This document shows positions 35,732-48,400 of a stretch of 64,000 bases of DNA, piece by piece. The stretch lies in the NCBI GenBank assembly GCA_018466975.1, contig JAENRS010000016.1:124001-188000 (forward strand), given 5' to 3'. Position 1 is the stretch's first letter. Every line of letters begins with the position of its first letter. Below the pieces are notes generated by a model that had not been told where the DNA came from, did no database searches, and saw only the letters and a program-made list of their open reading frames with translations. Both the position numbers and the translations under genes were made by a program. The stretch comes from Sparassis latifolia (taxonomy: Eukaryota > Basidiomycota > Agaricomycetes > Polyporales > Sparassidaceae).

Positions 35732-38700
35732 ATGCCGCACTCTCCAGTGAACCACCAGAAATACATTTCCGAGCCAATGTCTTTTCCTCCTCAAACGACG
35801 CGATCATATGTTTATGGTGATGCTCCTGGGTACTTCAGGTCACCTATCGCCACTCTCAGAGAGTCTCTTGAAGACGACTCAGCGGAACATATCTCTGCTC
35901 ATGATCTGCTCGAAGCGTACAGCGTTTTCTCAAGCCGACTGCGCACTATAGTGGCAGTCATCCCAGAGGATCAACGCGAAGTACCCTCGTTGAACTACGT
36001 TGCACGACACGCTCCCGAGGTTGCACAATGTCTCCGAAGGGACCTGCGTCGCGCTCTCGTTGATCCCGTACCAAACTATCGCTCCAGCAATGATTTAATA
36101 CCCGAATCTTTGGCATTCAGGGATGCCACTGAAGATCAAGTCAAAGACGCAAGAGACGCGTCTTCTGTCTGTCATGGCGCGCTGCGATTGTTGTCCTATA
36201 TCTTCCGGTTTAGCGTCTTGTCTTCAATGTTTACTCGTGCGTCCACTGTCTGTTCATTTCGAATAAGGAGATTGATTTACAGTTAGCGAATGATGTGGCA
36301 AGTCTTCTGGATGATGTCTTGAAAACGATTCGCAAATCCTCCCTTCCCATCCCAAATGAATCGAAAACAGTTTTGTTGGCCACATGGGTAGTATCGAAAC
36401 TCCGGCTCTCTACGATGGTGATGTCCTCGAAGAAGCAACAAATTAAAGACACTCTGAAGGCGGCAGTCGAGGGCGGGAAGCCAGAGTTATATGTGATCGA
36501 CAGTCTGAAGGTGGGCACCCCGTGCCGACCTCAAAAGTAAAATAATCCCTAACATTAGTTGCAGGCATGTTACCACTTGCTAACTTCGTACCCTCTCATT
36601 TTCTTCGAACCTTTTGTTGAAGTTCTGCCACTTGTCATGGCTCGTCTTATTTCGCCATCAGCCGCTGTCCGCACACAAGCGGCAAACGCTCTTTCAGGAT
36701 ATGTGCTCGCCTCCCTCTCTGATCAAGCGCAATCCCTTCAAAGGTCGATGGACACCGTCAGACATCACATTTACACTTTCATCGACTCGCAGAGGTCCTC
36801 AAAGAACAGGATAGATGGTATCCTCCGTCTGGAGGACATGCTGTCTATCTCCTTGACTGTGGATCATCCCGCTGTGGCCGGTCAAGGACCTGTGTGGTGC
36901 CTAATCGTCCTAGCCTGCATCGCAACTTTACTTGCTGGAGAGTTGTTCACTCGTCCGCATTCTCTGAAGCTCGTGATGACATACCTGGCACGCAATTTGG
37001 CTCACCAGCGGTCCTTCGTCCGCAAGTTGCATGCATGCGTGTGGCGGTGCTTAATCTGGGCGTTCGTCCACGTTTCGCGAGACAACGATACACACTTCCA
37101 TGCAGACCGGAGGATCATCTCGGCGTCTCAATCCTCGTCAGATCTCCGTGAACGCGCTTTCTGTGTCGTGCGGCAGGAATTAGGGCAAGGGACTGGCATA
37201 GCACTCGTCTCGTGTCTGTTGCAGCCGCCATTGCCGGCCACGCAGTGCGATATACCCTCGACCGCGACAGGTGATCTCTCGAAAGCTCTAGGCATTGTCA
37301 GAGATATGGTCTCGCATGGCTCCCAATCGGTACACTCTGAGGGCGTTGCGCTTCTGACAAGGTTGATTAGCTCCATTGGCACGGCTGCTGGTTTCTTGTC
37401 TCCAATTGCTTCGGATAGTGCACAGCATGAGGGGAAGATCATTGTCAAGGAGTTATTCGACAGGTCATTGCTGAAGGCAGATTGGGACAAGGTGCCACAG
37501 CTCGTTTCTACCATTGGCCAATACAACGTGGAGGAAGTAAGGCAATTAACCGAAGCAGAGATTGTGTGCCATTGGGAAGACTTATTTGAGATATGGGCGC
37601 ATTGCGTGGAGCGAACTCTTTCGCATCATCAGCCAGTGGGTGCGCTTTCGGTACGTAAACCGTGATGTCTCTTCGAAATTCAGATATGACTTAATTCCGC
37701 AGAGTGATCTGTTACAAGTCTGGCAAGCGTTGCTCCTGGTCCAAGCGCAGCTTACGCAGGAATACGGACATCTTACTACCGCCTCCAGTTTTGCAAATCG
37801 TGCCGTCACTATTATCACGGATTTCTTGTTGTTCAACTACCACGGCTCATCCGACTCTTCTCAGCTGTGCGACAGACAATGTGCTCGACTGACATTAGTA
37901 CGCCAATTATGGAGAGTCATGAAGAACGTCTTTACGACATCTTGGCTGATACCGACGGCTACTTCAATCTTGACCTCGGTGCTCAAGCAGGAATACAAGA
38001 TCGATCGCGAAGACGTCAAGGTCGCTTGGAGTGGATTATGTGCTGCTTTGATTTCTGCAAGCGAGCCGGATCTCCTTGGCCGGCTTGTCATTGGAAATGA
38101 GTCTCAGAGGACGACGGAACTCATCCGACATTTATGGAATGTGTCTGCGTCTAAATGGACGACAATTGACCCCAAACCCAGTTGGCAAGATACAGTTTCC
38201 TTTCTGGTAGTTCCCCTCGGGTAAGTCAGACTACCAAATTCTATTGTTACTTTTTTGATATTTATGTCCAGTGTGTGGGTTATGAGCGATGAGGAGAATG
38301 GCGTGTGGAATGGTGTTCTTGATTATGCCGCTGTGTGTGCTGAGTCACTATCAACTTCATCACTGAAAGTGGTAGAGACTCTTGTCCTAAGTGCGGCGAA
38401 GCAGTCAAAGAGGTAGACGATTTCCTATCCCGGCCTTATTTTGATTGTATGATATTGATAACTGTGCAGCCTTCTAGCTTTCTCCAGAACCAGCCTCATC
38501 ATTCTTGCTCATCTTCGTCCAACGGCCGCAGATATCATCTCCGCGGAATTATTTTCTCATATTAACGAATATCTGTCTGGCTTATATTCCCGTCAAGCAG
38601 ATTTTTTGCAGTTGGCCATGGACGCGTTAAAAGACTTAAGAAGTTTATTCAAATGCTGTCCAAGGAGCCTGCTTATCCCGGTCTTAACAGCGCTCTCGGA

Positions 38701-40751
38701 TGGGTTATGTGTCTGGATCAAGGACGAATCGGAAATAATGCTAGAAGAAGAATATAATGATGTGGTGCGTATAACCTATCTCGTGACCTGTTCGTACTGT
38801 ATTCATCGTGGCGTCATAGGTAATGACCCTGTACACCGATACCCTAGACCTCCTTCGGGGTCACCCATTCTCTGCAGATACCCTTCGCGCATTGGCACCT
38901 TTCATTTCCTCGGGCTTTTGTCGCCTCGTACATCCAGCATGGGGTCCTGTAGCTTTCAAGGCCTTTTGGGACTCAATTAATCCTGGTATCGGGTCCCTTA
39001 TTCACGTTCTCCCCGGTAGTATCAAGGAATGTTTGAAGACATATCAGGAAGCCTTTGGTGCAAGCTTGCCATCCGATATATCATTTGATTCCGAGTCATC
39101 ACAGTCACAGTCACAGTCACAGTCAGATGTTAGTCTCGGAACCTACACTGTATCTTAAGTTGTGAACTGATACTTCCCTCTCTCACAGAACGTGCAACCT
39201 GAACTCCCAGCCAAGGGACAAGATGATGACCGGTCAATCTACCCTGTCCTCCGAGCCTCCGTTGTAGGTACGAATTCCACCAGAGAGAAGGGGGTCGTCG
39301 CTCTTACGTCTGCAACCGAAGGTGCTGATACTTCATCTACGGAACAATATCACGCTGGGCGCAATCCTACGTTCGCCTCGTTAGGGCTTACGCAGGATTC
39401 GCAATCGCGCAATTACTCAGACACGAGAGACATTAACTTGAGGTTCGACATGATTGATAGTCCAGACTCACGTCGATCCTCTGGAGTGGCCAGTATACTG
39501 TCTCCGGAAGTCCCGTTTGTTGGGGCTGGTATGGAGCACATAAATGCCTCACCTGGGATGCATTCCCCATCACCTGCCGTGTCTAACGCGATTGCTCCAG
39601 TTTCCCCTTTGTTCGATGCATCTTACTCCGTATTTGTGCCCAGTTCACCGACTCCTGCGAAACGAGCATCTCTTGTCCGAGGTAAGCGGCCACCGAATAA
39701 CACACAGTCAGACACTGATAACCAATGTGATTGCTAGATCTTAGGCCACCCAAGCGAATAAAGACAGCTTCAACGGCAGACGGAGAGAACTCAAATGTTG
39801 ACCCTAATGGGAAGATGTCTGGCATCCTTGCCCACCGTGCATCATTTTTTGAAACAACTCTGGACATGGCTCATGGTCGAAGTTCGCGCTTCGATTGCGT
39901 CGAAGTGCCCACTTATGCGGAAGTCAGGCGTATGCGCTCGCGGACAGGATCTGCTGCTCCGCATCCGACGCCTGGATACGCAGGTCCATCTATCACCCGC
40001 CAAGTGCCCCCCGCTCCAATCATTGCTGCACTGGACACGATCGACAACGGGGAAGCCTCACCACGCACGCCTAGGGCGATGACACCCCCGGCCTCGGAGG
40101 ACTATGAGAATTGGGAAACTGCTCTGGACACGGCCCAGTTGCAGCGTATCCAGCGTGATCCAGGATCACACTCGCCAGGTAAATTTTCTTCATCCCCTCT
40201 ACTATAACGTCGCTAATTTGCACCCTGGTCACCGACCCAGAACTAGATCACGATGAGTTCTCGGTTTCAGAACAAGGTGAGGATGACGCGTGCACCCCTT
40301 GTAGACATCGGAGCGTCGGTAAGGGTAAAAGCATAGCGAGAACAGCACCCCCGAATATTGCGCACGGTCAGATAATACTTACTGATGACTATGTTGTCGG
40401 TTGCTGATAAGTCACTCAGGAGATACAGTCGTCTTTTCCAACCTAGCTCACCGGGCCGATACCCATGCTCCCGATCACCCTGTGCCACCAGAGCGGTCCC
40501 AGACAGCTCCGGCGTTGTCGCGCGCGCTCGACCCAGCATTTGAAGTCGCCCCACCTCTGCGCAGAGCGCGCACCATATCGACCGGGATCGACGCTCTCCG
40601 GCAGGCGTACGACGCTGTGCAGGCGGAGGGCTCGCAGATGCCGGTGGACGAGATGCTTGCGGCGACGAAGCTGGTGCATGACATTGGGAGGATACTCAAT
40701 GAGAAGCTGTTGCAGCGTTTGGGAGTCGGCGGCAAAGGCGACGACTGCTAA
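35732..40751 (+). CDS. RIF1: RIF1-like telomere/replication-timing protein
   Basis: RIF1 controls replication timing and telomere length through a large HEAT-like N-terminal domain. The ATG at 35732 gives MPHSPVNHQKYISE and soon a RIF1-like SPIATLRESLEDDS and EHISAHDLLEAYSVFSSRL. Later exons encode helical-repeat segments such as KTVLLATWVVSKLRL, PLIFFEPFVEVLPLVMARLI and TQAANALSGYVLASL. About eleven exons join at short GT-AG introns, for example intron 2 with donor GTGGGC and acceptor TTGCAG around 36510-36564. The second half is disordered, with a SQSQSQSQSD run and a PPKRIKT nuclear-localisation-like motif. The end, DEMLAATKLVHDIGRILNEK, is helical. Total length is roughly 1,450 residues. 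I saw no classical RVxF phosphatase-docking motif, though I could not search variants exhaustively. Assignment rests on the N-terminal domain and overall layout. Confidence 0.7.
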
Positions 40752-40919
40752 TGGAGGTGGAGGGTTCGTGAAATGCGTGTGTGTCACGATGTATGATGGT
40801 CATGCTCTATTTTATTTCTATATTATCAGCATTAACGACTTGTCCTGGTATCGACGGTCTGGATCCAGTACAAGTGAACTCCATTAGCGCGTTAACGTAT
40901 AGATAGACGACCTCCTACC

Positions 40920-43648
40920 TCAAGCGAAGACCTGATATCGGTATTCGACGTTTCCTTCGCGTGTGAAGGTGATGATGTGGTCTACCCCGGCGTTCGAGAG
41001 CGCGTGAATGCATGAATACATCTGAACGCAGTAGAGACTTACCACCCAAAATGCGCGCCGTGAAGCCGACCTCGCAGTAACAGCTGCCCGACGAGTCAGA
41101 GTGTGTCCGAAAACGAGGGTCAAGCGACGGCAGACTCACAAGTAATACAGCCACTTCCTCCTGAACACCTCGATCTCCTCCCGCACGCCTGCATCGTCCG
41201 CGTCCGCGCCCACCATGCGCGGATGCTCCCGCTTCAGCGCTGGCCTCTTGATCAGCCCCGCAGCGTTGACGATTCGGATTCGGATTGGGAGCACGTACCT
41301 GGCACGACAACGTCTTCGAAGTGGGCCTCGAACCGCAAGCGCCACTCGCGGAGCGTCCGCGCATAGTGCGGGCCGATGTTGGAGACGGAGTCGACGACGA
41401 GCCGCCCGCACGTCCCGCGCGTGAGTGTCTCGATCAGGAGGGTGAACGACGGGAGCAATCCGCCCGGGAATACTGGCAGATCGAGGGTCAGTGTAGGGAT
41501 GGAGAGGTAATGGGAGGAGAAACGCACTCTACTCAGGACCATCGATTCGAATGGGACGGAGCGTCAGGAGGGAACGATCGCGGAGGGGATGGGGATAAGT
41601 AGACGCACCCATTTCCTAATGAAGTCCGTGTCGCGCGTGTACGCGTCGAATCCTGACATATACGCGTACCGCTCCGTCGTCAGTCACTGGCGACGTTTCA
41701 TGGACGACATGACGACTTACGAGCCTCGGGGATGGTAATACTCTGCACGACACCGACGCCCGTATCCTTCCTGAGCGCCCAGTCTATCTTCGCCCAGTAT
41801 GTCTGTAAAACCCAAAGAGTCTGTCAGCTCACTGCGACACTGACGGCGCGCTAGGAAATCCACCCAACGTGTCTCCCAAAAGGGAAGTGGTGAAGGGGGC
41901 AGTGACCAACGCGCCATCTCACCTCGAGATACTCCTGCCCGACATTCTCGACCATCTCGACGCTCACGACGCGGTCAAATGCGCCCTCCCACCCTGCGGG
42001 CATGCTGCGGTAGTCCATCAGGTGCACCCGCACCCGGCCTTCCTCGCCCTCGTCCTCATTCCCCGAGGGCCCAAGCCCGACGGCACGCACGCGCTCCCGC
42101 GCGAGCGCGGCCTGCTGCACGGACAGCGTGATCGTGTCGACGGTCGTCCCCGGTACGGACGACGCGATATGGATGGCGAGCGCGCACCAGCCTGAGCCGA
42201 TCTCCAGCACCTGAGAGCACGTTAGCCACGTCATCCCAATGCAGGGAAGTTAGAAGGGAAAGGGAAGGGGGGACCGCACGCACCCGGTGGCCTGGGCGGA
42301 TATCGGCCTTGCGCACAATATGGCGAAGCTTGCACATCTGCGCGGCGTGCAGCGCGTCCTCGTTCATTTGCGCTGTGGCACCGCGTGGTGGCGTGTTGGC
42401 GGACGCTGGTACGGACGTCCCTCCGTGGACGTCGGGCTGAATATATATCTGGTTCTGGTCGGCGAGCTCGGCGAGAGTGGACGGCATAGAGACACCTGTG
42501 TCCGTGTCTGAGTTCGGATCCGGGGAGATAGGGGGAGAGGGCAGGGCGCCTGATGGACCGAGAGTTGGGGCAATATCGGAGGGGTCTGGAGTGGTGTCGT
42601 AGATGAATCGCGGAGAATCGACGGTAGGGCAGAGGTCCCCATCCAAGTCGGGGAAGATCGCGCAGGAGTAGGTCATGTCCTTCGACAAGAAACCTGCGAT
42701 ATACATTCGTCAGTCTTAGATGCAGGAGAGGAGAGCGCCAGGCTCAGCTCAGCAATTCTGCTTTCGCGAGCGCAACGGCAGAGAGAATTTGAAAGAGCGG
42801 GAAGACCTACCTTGGAACATGTCGTTACTGATATCGTAGTGCGCGCTGATGTTGTTGCGCGCGTTCGCGACGCTGTTCGCCAGACGCGCGGCGGCAAAGC
42901 GCTGGGGTACGCGGAGGAGGCGCGCGAGGGGGGTGTCGATGGCGGAGAGGCAGTCTCGGTTGGCAAGGAACACCTTCAGATAGAGATAGTTAGGAAGTGA
43001 TGCACGATGAATGCGACTGGGTATATGCGCGAGTTAGCAATGCGCGCCAGACACGTAAAGGATGCATGAACGACGTCGTCTGTCGATGCGTTCATGAACA
43101 CCTTCCATGATTAAAAGGTGATCTATAGTAACTTGGCGCAGTGCCGTATATAACCACTTCTGAACTTCGTCTGGGGAACGAGGGGTCGTTGAAAAAACGT
43201 CACGAAAGTTGCTCACCGAAAAAACATTGATGAGATAGTCACAATCGACTTCACCATACATATAGGCCTCGGAGAACCCGAGGTCACCCGTAGCGCATAG
43301 GCGTAGCCAGAAGACAGGACTGCATACCGTCAACTCCGCCTTGAGCGAGCCTTTGAGTGAATGCTCTCCTGTCGTTCTGGTATCGGAGGGAGAAGGGAAG
43401 GTATAAGTGCGGGAGGGGGTGTGGATGACGAGACAGCCGTGCGTAATGTTCTTGAGCAGGCTGAAGGAATATGGCACGAGACGTCAGCGACCTCGACTTT
43501 TGCTAGAGCAAGGTGAGACTGCTATGAGATACCTGACAACAGCTACTTCGGCTATGTTGCAAAGGGGAGTCTTGCAAATGGCGGATGTTGTATCAAGGAC
43601 GCTCCGCTGCACGGTGCTCCAAGCGGACGTGATGAGGGTGGAGAACAT
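40920..43648 (-). CDS. Cyclopropane-fatty-acid-phospholipid synthase (SAM-dependent)
   Basis: Transfers a methylene from S-adenosylmethionine to an unsaturated acyl chain of a phospholipid. The first exon, MFSTLITSAWSTVQRSVLD, splices across a 77-nt intron into SLLKNITHGCLVIHTPSRTY. Then come GDLGFSEAYMYGEVDCD, NISAHYDISNDMF, FLSKDMTYSCAIF, the SAM-binding VLEIGSGWCALAI, VVSVEMVENVGQEYLE and RILGDHIITFTREGNVEYR before TGA at 40920. These are the landmarks of the CFA synthase family in order. The start could also be the in-frame ATG at 43681; I prefer 43648 because it opens directly with the hydrophobic segment. Between CAIF and the SAM motif is a long Pro/Ser/Asp-rich insertion of about 90 residues. 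The SAM loop has Cys where Gly is usual (GWGALA). At least seven short introns. The gene converges with the RIF1-like gene. Confidence 0.9.
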
Positions 43649-45495
43649 CGCAGGACGAGACTCTGCAGCAAGCGGCTGCATCAATACTGGTCAGACGTTT
43701 CTAGCTCAGGTGAATTTCTGTGTAGACGATGGATTTTAACGTCTTGCGAACATATACGCACCTAAATCCAAGGGACCGCGCGGACTACAGCAACGCCAGA
43801 TGGATAGAGACTTGGACGAAAAAATTAAGCAAAGGGGGACGAAAAATCAAAGTGGGACGAGCGGCCTTGCCGCGAGTCATTTGAGGGGAATGGGATTTCT
43901 ACGCGGGGGGATGATCGCAAGGCGTCATCTATCGGATTGGTCTTTTCCAAGAACGATATACCATCTGTCAGATGTGCCAGGCCTGATATATGATAGCCTG
44001 ACGGACGGTCAAGTCAGGGCGCTCCGCGACCCCACCATATGTGTATGGTATGTATATATCCCACTCGACGTATCCTCGGTAGAACTCAAGTTCCAAACGT
44101 TGCGGAGGAGTTGCGCGGGTCTTGCATTTGGAACTTGGCCGGTCGCCACCAAGCAGTATACTAGTAGGTACCATTGGCAGAGTAGTACTGCGCCACAGAA
44201 GAGCCTGAGCCTGCGGGTCACTCAGTGGGCGCATACAGGTTTGGCGGAGGAACGTGTTGGCGTGGGAATGATCCCCGATCGCGTTCATCACGTGCTCCCG
44301 TCCATCGTGGCTTAAGGTTTTTATTTTTTCTCAACCACCACACCTGCCAGCGCGAAAGCCGCGAGGCTCACATCGTCCAGGATGCCTTCGGGCATCCACA
44401 TTCGTGAGCGGGCTAAGGTCTGAGCATCAGTCTCCCTCGATCGACTCTAGCTGGGTCCAGTCCTCACGGGCTGCGCGACGCACCACCAACACCGCTGCAC
44501 CTCCGCGGACTCGAGCTGGTACACGCCAGCTCGCCGAGTCCGTGCCATCGTCCCGAAGACCTCGCGCCGCGAGCGAGAGAGAGAGGAATGTAGCTTTGGG
44601 ATACGTCGTGGAGACTGGGCGGGCACGCCCCTGTCACCGCGGTCACCTCCCCCGTCGCGTACTCCAGCCTGGAGTGCGCGGATTGGCATCTAGTAACAAA
44701 ACGAGTCAATACTTCCAGGTATCGTTCATATGAGGTATCGGTTGTGATAGCGTGCTGTTACAAATATTGCCCGGAGCTAGCTATTAGCGCGCTGTGGATC
44801 TTCGGATCGTCCACATTGGACGGGCGAGGGACTTGTGGGGCAGACTCGGATGATAAGTGTCCGTCCTTCAGCGCACTTCGCGGCTCACACTTACGAGACT
44901 TCGAGCCTTGTACTGGTGTGAAACTCGATTCAGACTACTCTCGCGCCGGCATGGTTGCCGAATTTTTGGCTTATCTTGTTCTTCGTGAACGTCTCTTCTT
45001 CCGCCGTGCTTTGAGCGATTGGAAGGGATAGGTATGTATGACTAATGTCTCTCGCGACTGCAGTTGCTCATTGCGATTGCGCGTCCACAGCTCTATGGCC
45101 CCTACATTGTTACCTGTTTCCCCACATTTACTTGTCCACGTAGTGCTTGTTTCGTGCTGAATATGGACCGTTACACCACTCTTGCATCGTTATCGATGAA
45201 CGCATGTCCTCATGGTATGAAGGCGAAGGTCACGCGAGGGTACTGTTTGCGCTGAGATTCAAGACTTTGCGACGGGTTGAGTCTCCAATTTCGTCGCGCC
45301 ACTATCCCGATGAGAACGCGGTAGCCTGGATTGCCAGGTAGGTCAAGCTTCTCTTCCGAGTGTGGTGGCTCGCAGTGGATGCCACTTCGTCTACGATCCT
45401 TCTAAACCGTTTTTGGAAACAGACACAAATGCTGCCAAACACATTTGCGCGCGTCTTCGTGGTCGCCCGCCCTTTGTTGTCCAGCGCTAATCACT
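43649..45495. other. Divergent 1.85-kb intergenic region (CFA synthase / SMC6)
   Basis: Presumably holds promoters of both flanking genes. The centre has several short frames without family character. On the minus strand, 44395-44321 could be a terminal exon (MPEGILDDVSLAAFALAGVV) preceded by a plausible GT-AG intron, but the upstream part does not form a recognisable protein, so I do not call a gene. Confidence 0.4.
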
Positions 45496-48400
45496 ATGCC
45501 CCCCAAGCGCGCCATTACTATACACAGCGACGACGAAGGGTCCGCCTCAGAGGGCTCCCCAGCTTCCAAGCGCGCCCGCACCCAGGAGGATAGCGACGCC
45601 GAGCTCGCGCCCTATCCCAATAAGGGCAAGGGTAAGTCCAGGCAGCGCACAAAGGAGGACGTAGATCTGGAGGACGAGGAGGAGGATGCAGTTGAGCAGA
45701 CTGCACCAGACGAAGATGAGGAGAAAAGATTTGAGGAGGAGCATGTGGAAGAGATTTGGCAGAACCTCATGTCGAAGCGCAAGACACAGGGTGTAAGCGC
45801 TAGCACCGTAGTTATTTTCTACTCACTCAAACTTTGTGTAGAGCATCGCGGAGATGGGTATCATCGAGTCTATTGAAATGCACCAGTTCATGTGTCACAA
45901 ATACCTGACGTTCCCATTTAAACCTCAAATCAACTTCATTATCGGTGAGTGCATGTGCCTAATACAAAGAACGGTTGTCTTATCCACTGTGCAGGCCATA
46001 ACGGAAGTAAGTTCTATTCATGAGGCCCCGAGTTACATACGATGCCAATGTTCACTTGTACAGGCGGCAAGAGCGCTGTACTTTCCGCACTTACCGTGGC
46101 TCTTGGAGGCAAAGCACACACTACCGGGCGCGGGAGAGGCTTGAAGTCATTTATTCGTGAAGGTCAATCGTGCGTCGTGTTGAGCTCCACTTACGTGCCG
46201 ATACAGTCCTCAACCGGTGTTCTCCAGGGTAGCCGAGGTTACTGTTTGTCTCAAGAATCAGGGCGAAGAAGCTTACAGGCCCAAAGATTATGGCAAGACT
46301 ATCGTTATTACTCGCCGTTTCACCAGGCAAGGATCTTCTAGTTACAAAATTAAAAGCAACGAAGGGAAGGTCATCTCTACCAAGCGAGAAGAGCTGTCCG
46401 CTATCTGTGATCACATGAATACCCAGGTTGACAATCCTATGAACATTCTCAATCAAGGTGCATATAATCGTTTCCCTTCCTTCCGCATTTACTGACATTT
46501 GACGACAGATGCTGCCAGGCAGGCGATCAGGTCACACTAATATTATCCCGTAGTTATCTAATCCGTTCTTCAGGCAATTTTTGGGCGCATCACAGCGTAC
46601 AGACAAATACAAGGTAGAAGTTCATTTCGACGTTTCTGACAGCACGCTAAAATTCTCCGTTCGCACAGTTCTTCCTCCGTGGCACGCAACTCAGCCAGTT
46701 GAGCGAGGAATACGAAACGTGTTTGGAGAACATCCGTCAAACTAGGAAGGTTCTGAAGCGCAAATCGGAAGCCATTCCAGATTTGCAAGATGCGTTGGAA
46801 GAAGCGACTGCGCGCTTTCGGGAGGCCAACAAAGCCCGAGAGCAGAAGCACAAGGCCGATGAGTTGAAGAAGGAGCTTGCGTGGGCCCATGTTCAGACCA
46901 AGCAGAACGTAAGTCTGTACCGTGTTCTCATGTATCATGCAGATTCATCGCGGATTTCCAGGAACTACAAGGAAAGCTCGAGGAAGCAGCCAAACTATCT
47001 CGTCGCGTGACGAAGATCAAAGAGCAGATCGCTACTGCTAATGTACGCTTCCTTGCGCTGCGATGCACGTATCTTCACTAATGGACTTGCGCAGAGAATG
47101 TTCGAAGACAGTTCACAATTTGTTCAGGCTTACGAGGAGGAAAACCAGAACCTTGGTTCCATTGAGCACCTGCAAGCGAAGAGGGAGGAGATAACTTCCA
47201 AAATGAGGACAAACAAGCAGAAGCTGGTGACCATGAACGTATGTGTTGTGTCCACCTTCTCCTACCGTTTTGCACACTAACTCCGTTGCTGGATCTTCGC
47301 AGAATGAAGAAATGGACATGCTTAGGGGCTTGAAATTGGTCAACGATGCAATTGAAGGACTTGATGTGAGAATCCAGGAAGAAGTGAGGAAGGACGAGGA
47401 TGCTAGCAAGGAAAGGCGGGACGATCTGAACCGTCGGCTGGAAGAGGTGAAAGTTTCATGCGACCGGGTTGAACGACAGCTCCAAGACATCAAGGACGAG
47501 CGCCAGCAGAAGATTCCAGAGATCGAGAATATCAAGCAGGACATACAGAAACTGAATCAAGAACGTGAGCAGCTCCAACATAGCATCGTAGAGTGCCGAA
47601 AGCAAGTGCGGATTTGCGTTGAGCGCGAGCGCAACAAAGCCGCGAGGTTTGGGGCGAACATGGACAGAGTGATGGCAGGTATCCAACGAACGAGGTGGCA
47701 TGGGAACAGACCTGTCGGGCCCTTTGGATTGTTCGTTAGCGTCAAAGATCCGGCTCAGTGGGCTCCGATTATACGCATTCAACTTGGGGCTCTTATGAGT
47801 GGGTTTGCGGTTACTGACGCTCGGGATCGCGAACCACTCAATAAGTTGTTGATTGACCACGGCAAGTGAGTGTTACTTTATCCTGGAGGCGAGGATTTGC
47901 TGATAGAGATGAATCAAAGCCAGAAGCCTTCCATTACCATCTCCGAGGTTGACTTGTTCGACTATAGTTCGGGAGAACCACCGGAGGGATACCTCACTGT
48001 TTTGCGCGCTCTAGAGGTATGAATGCTCCAATAACTTGGCGTTGCATATGATTATCTTGCATGTTAGATCTCTGACGAGTACGTCCTGCGTATCTTGATT
48101 AATCGAGCACACATCGAGAGTACGTTCCTTGCTCCTACCCGTTTGGATGCGGATGGCGTCTTGTTACAGTATGGACGCAGTGGAACGGCTTGGTCGGCCG
48201 ATCTGTACAACGTTAGCCGGTTCCCGTGAGTACTCCATATTGTCTTCTCCCGTGAACATCGATTGAGCGCTGCACAGTGAGGGGGGTGGACAGTCGTCTG
48301 CAGTTCGTGCGCTTCGCATGGGTGACCCAAAGCAACAACTATTCACCGGCGATGATGCCACAGCGGATAAGCAGTGAGTCACGATAATTGCCATTCATCC

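Noticed and set aside
43800..44315. 171-codon plus-strand frame
   Set aside because: No family character; lies in the promoter region between two divergent genes.
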